Positions 6,716 to 8,112 of a stretch of DNA of 8,112 nt are shown in pieces. Below the pieces are notes generated by a model that was not told the DNA's origin, ran no database searches, and worked only from the letters and a program-made list of their open reading frames with translations. The position numbers were made by a program, and so were the translations under genes. The DNA is from a bacterium (GTDB taxonomy: Bacteria > Eremiobacterota > Eremiobacteria > Baltobacterales > Baltobacteraceae). The stretch covers positions 1-8,112 of the forward strand of contig JAJYHP010000007.1 of the NCBI GenBank assembly GCA_021784715.1. Reading direction: 5' to 3'. Each line of letters opens with the position of its first letter. The first letter of the stretch is position 1.

Positions 6716-7711
6716 TTATTGCAGTCCGCGCCCGGCGACGCGGCCGAGCACCCGTTCGAAAACGCCGGGTTCCAACCGTTCGAGGCGCACGACGAAATTG
6801 CGATCGTCGTCGACGCGGAGGTGCCCGGCGAGTTGCAATTTTCCTAGTTCGAGCGTACAGGTTTCGCGCGACGTGCCGATGAGCTGAGCGAGCTCTTGGT
6901 GCGAGAGCCGCACGGCGATGCGCACTTCTCCGTTTCCGAGCGCTTCGCCGTGCTCGCGTGCGAGATGCCGCAGCGCGTGTTGCAAACGAGCGCGCACCGA
7001 ACCGTAGGCCAAGCCGGCGATTCGCGTTTCGATCTCCCGGCGTCGTCGCGCCATCTCACCGGCGACCATCATGGTGAGTGCGGGGCGGTGCCCCATCAGG
7101 CGCGTGAAATCGTCGACCGAGGCGGCACAAATATGCGTCGCATCGAGCGCTTCGGCAAACGTCTGCCGTCGGCTCTCATCGAAGAGCGCGAGCTCGCCGA
7201 AGACATCGCCGGGCCCGAGGATCGCCAGCGTGAGCTCTTTCCCATCCTCGGTGGAGCGGAAGAGCCGCACGTGCCCGCTTTTGAGGAGATAGATTGCATC
7301 GCCGAGGTCGCCTTCTGAGAAGACGATCTCTTTCGCGCCGTAATCGCGCTCGTGAAAGAGGTGCGCGAAACGCTCGATCTCATCGCGCGGAACGCCGTGA
7401 AAGAGCCGATTGCGTTCGATGTACCACACCTTGTTGGCCACGGGCAGCTCTTTCCCGAGAAGCGAGGAAAAGACCCGGCGCAGCCGCTCCTCGCTCGGCG
7501 TTCCGGTGATGCGCCGGCCGTCGGAGAGCACGAGGGTCGGCGTCGCGACCAGGGAGATGCCGTCCTCGTGCGCACGCTCCTTCGCGCGCACCGCGACGTC
7601 GAGCTCGGGATACTCCCCGAGCACCCGTCGAACGCGTTCGACGGCGAGATCGGAGAACGGACAGGCCGTGCCCACATAGAGCACGACCCGTTCGCGAGCG
7701 AGCATCGCCAC
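6716..7711 (-). CDS. Crp/Fnr-family regulator with an N-terminal thioredoxin-fold (monothiol glutaredoxin-like) domain
   Basis: This 331-residue protein is about 100 residues longer than ordinary Crp/Fnr regulators, all of it at the N-terminus. Residues 8-90 look like a glutaredoxin/thioredoxin fold: strand V-V-L-Y-V-G, active-site-like C17-P-F-S20, helix, second strand, then A-T-P58-T-L-V-L with the expected cis-proline and G-R-R-I-T-G. Residues 105-205 form a cyclic-nucleotide-binding-like barrel (I-V-F-S-E-G-D-L-G-D-A-I-Y-L-L; G-D-V-F-G-E-L-A-L-F), although R-R-Q-T replaces the cAMP-contacting R-S pattern, so cAMP binding is doubtful. After a long helix, residues 267-300 form the winged helix-turn-helix (L-S-H-Q-E-L-A-Q-L-I-G-T-S-R-E-T). 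No Fnr-type iron-sulfur cysteine set is present. The start is GTG 7711 or ATG 7705, without a clear ribosome binding site. The preceding gene ends only 8 nt before the GTG, suggesting translational coupling. Confidence 0.93.
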   Translation of the reverse strand: MAMLARERVVLYVGTACPFSDLAVERVRRVLGEYPELDVAVRAKERAHEDGISLVATPTLVLSDGRRITGTPSEERLRRVFSSLLGKELPVANKVWYIERNRLFHGVPRDEIERFAHLFHERDYGAKEIVFSEGDLGDAIYLLKSGHVRLFRSTEDGKELTLAILGPGDVFGELALFDESRRQTFAEALDATHICAASVDDFTRLMGHRPALTMMVAGEMARRRREIETRIAGLAYGSVRARLQHALRHLAREHGEALGNGEVRIAVRLSHQELAQLIGTSRETCTLELGKLQLAGHLRVDDDRNFVVRLERLEPGVFERVLGRVAGRGLQ

Positions 7712-7737
7712 GTGTGAACTCAGCGGAGATTCACGTG
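7709..7737 (-). promoter_or_regulatory. Possible stop/start junction hairpin between the Met-rich gene and the regulator
   Basis: In the minus-strand transcript CACGTGAA (7737-7730) pairs with TTCAC (7718-7714) and, after a 2-nt bulge, GTG (7711-7709): 8 bp around an 11-nt loop. The TGA of the upstream gene lies in the loop (7722-7720), and the GTG start of the regulator lies in the 3' arm. A ribosome finishing the upstream gene would open the stem and could re-initiate. The same DNA also contains two CACGTG palindromes 23 bp apart, so a protein-binding site is an alternative. Confidence 0.35.
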
Positions 7738-8112
7738 TAGGACCGCCGGCGCGGCGTTCATCGTGGGCATGTGATCGTCATTCGCCAGCAAGACGAGAAT
7801 CGTCGCCGGGCCGCCGTGCCAGCTGGAGAGATCGATCGGAATGCGCGTCGTACAGGGCATGCCCACCATTCCCGGCATCGACATGCCGAGCATCGAGGTC
7901 AACGCACTCTGCGACATCCCACTCTGCTTCATCATCATCGCACCGGCCTTCATGCCCATCGGGGTTTTCATCATCGCCAGCAACGGCGTCGGCGGTACGG
8001 CGCTCGTCTCGCCGCTCTGTTGCACCATGACGTGCACGTGTCCCCACCCGGCGATATCGCGTTTCCCTTCGAGGCCGCAGGAAAGGTGAAAATCGTGGAC
8101 GCCGAAGATCGG
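7720..8112 (-). CDS. Protein with methionine-rich insert, beta-sandwich-like, N-terminus outside window
   Basis: The frame is open from the right edge to TGA 7722-7720, giving 130 visible residues; the start is not in the window. A GTG at 8037 is in frame, but clear beta-type coding continues upstream of it (I-F-G-V-H-D-F-H-L-S-C-G-L and G-W-G-H-V-H-V-M-V). The middle (7858-7974) is remarkable: 13 methionines in 39 residues, in M-x-M, M-M-M and G-M-x-x-M patterns. The end (I-P-I-D-L-S-S-W-H-G-G-P-A-T-I-L-V-L-L-A-N-D-D-H-M-P, then A-V-L-H-V-N-L-R) resembles small Ig-like or cupredoxin-like exported domains with a G-H-x-H strand and an N-D-H-x-P turn (DUF4399-like in pattern, not a firm assignment). 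Methionine-rich stretches and exposed histidines are typical of periplasmic copper-binding proteins, so Cu(I) binding is plausible but inferred. Confidence 0.75.
   Translation of the reverse strand, partial: PIFGVHDFHLSCGLEGKRDIAGWGHVHVMVQQSGETSAVPPTPLLAMMKTPMGMKAGAMMMKQSGMSQSALTSMLGMSMPGMVGMPCTTRIPIDLSSWHGGPATILVLLANDDHMPTMNAAPAVLHVNLR

Noticed and set aside
7713..7735. TGTGA...TCACG as a classical CRP operator
   Set aside because: The half-sites are separated by 13 bases instead of 6, and the regulator's recognition helix lacks the third CRP contact; treated only as a hairpin or undefined palindrome.
7841..8089. A hydrophobic plus-strand frame resembling a membrane segment
   Set aside because: The hydrophobicity is the complement of the Met-rich codons (CAT becomes ATG and the reverse) on the coding strand.

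Overview
The window is GC-rich bacterial DNA with tightly packed genes, nearly all on the minus strand. No gene here fixes the taxonomy. The high GC, frequent GTG starts, a proteobacterial-type single-chain serine dehydratase and a bacterial selenocysteine tRNA would fit an uncultivated soil lineage such as Eremiobacterota or a neighbouring phylum, but that is only an impression.

Positions 1-4482 hold four minus-strand genes in a row. In transcription order they are a PAS-only sensory protein (4482-3418), L-serine ammonia-lyase sdaA (3368-1995), a lipoprotein resembling the small subunit of gluconate/fructose dehydrogenases (1975-1445), and a GMC flavoprotein oxidoreductase (1448 to beyond position 1, C-terminus missing). 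The last two overlap by 4 nt and probably form one periplasmic or membrane-attached dehydrogenase, with the small subunit supplying the export signal. A compound hairpin sits directly in front of sdaA.

At 4579-4672, also on the minus strand, is a clear selenocysteine tRNA (selC): anticodon UCA, 8-bp acceptor stem, 6-bp D stem, long variable arm, encoded CCA. No other selenium gene is visible. Then comes about 450 bp with no firm gene and a drop in GC, followed by the only convincing plus-strand gene (5121-5978). It encodes a secreted, cysteine-containing protein of unknown family and is clearly less GC-rich than its neighbours, so this stretch may have been acquired.

Positions 6125-8112 carry a second minus-strand cluster: a secreted or membrane-exposed protein with a methionine-rich insert (enters from the right edge, ends at 7720), an unusual regulator joining a monothiol thioredoxin-fold domain to a Crp/Fnr-type cNMP-binding plus helix-turn-helix module (7711-6716), and a cytoplasmic YceI-family protein (6676-6125). 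A possible hairpin covers the stop/start junction of the first two genes. The cluster looks like a redox- or metal-linked regulatory unit. The regulator fusion and the methionine-rich protein are the most interesting items in the window.
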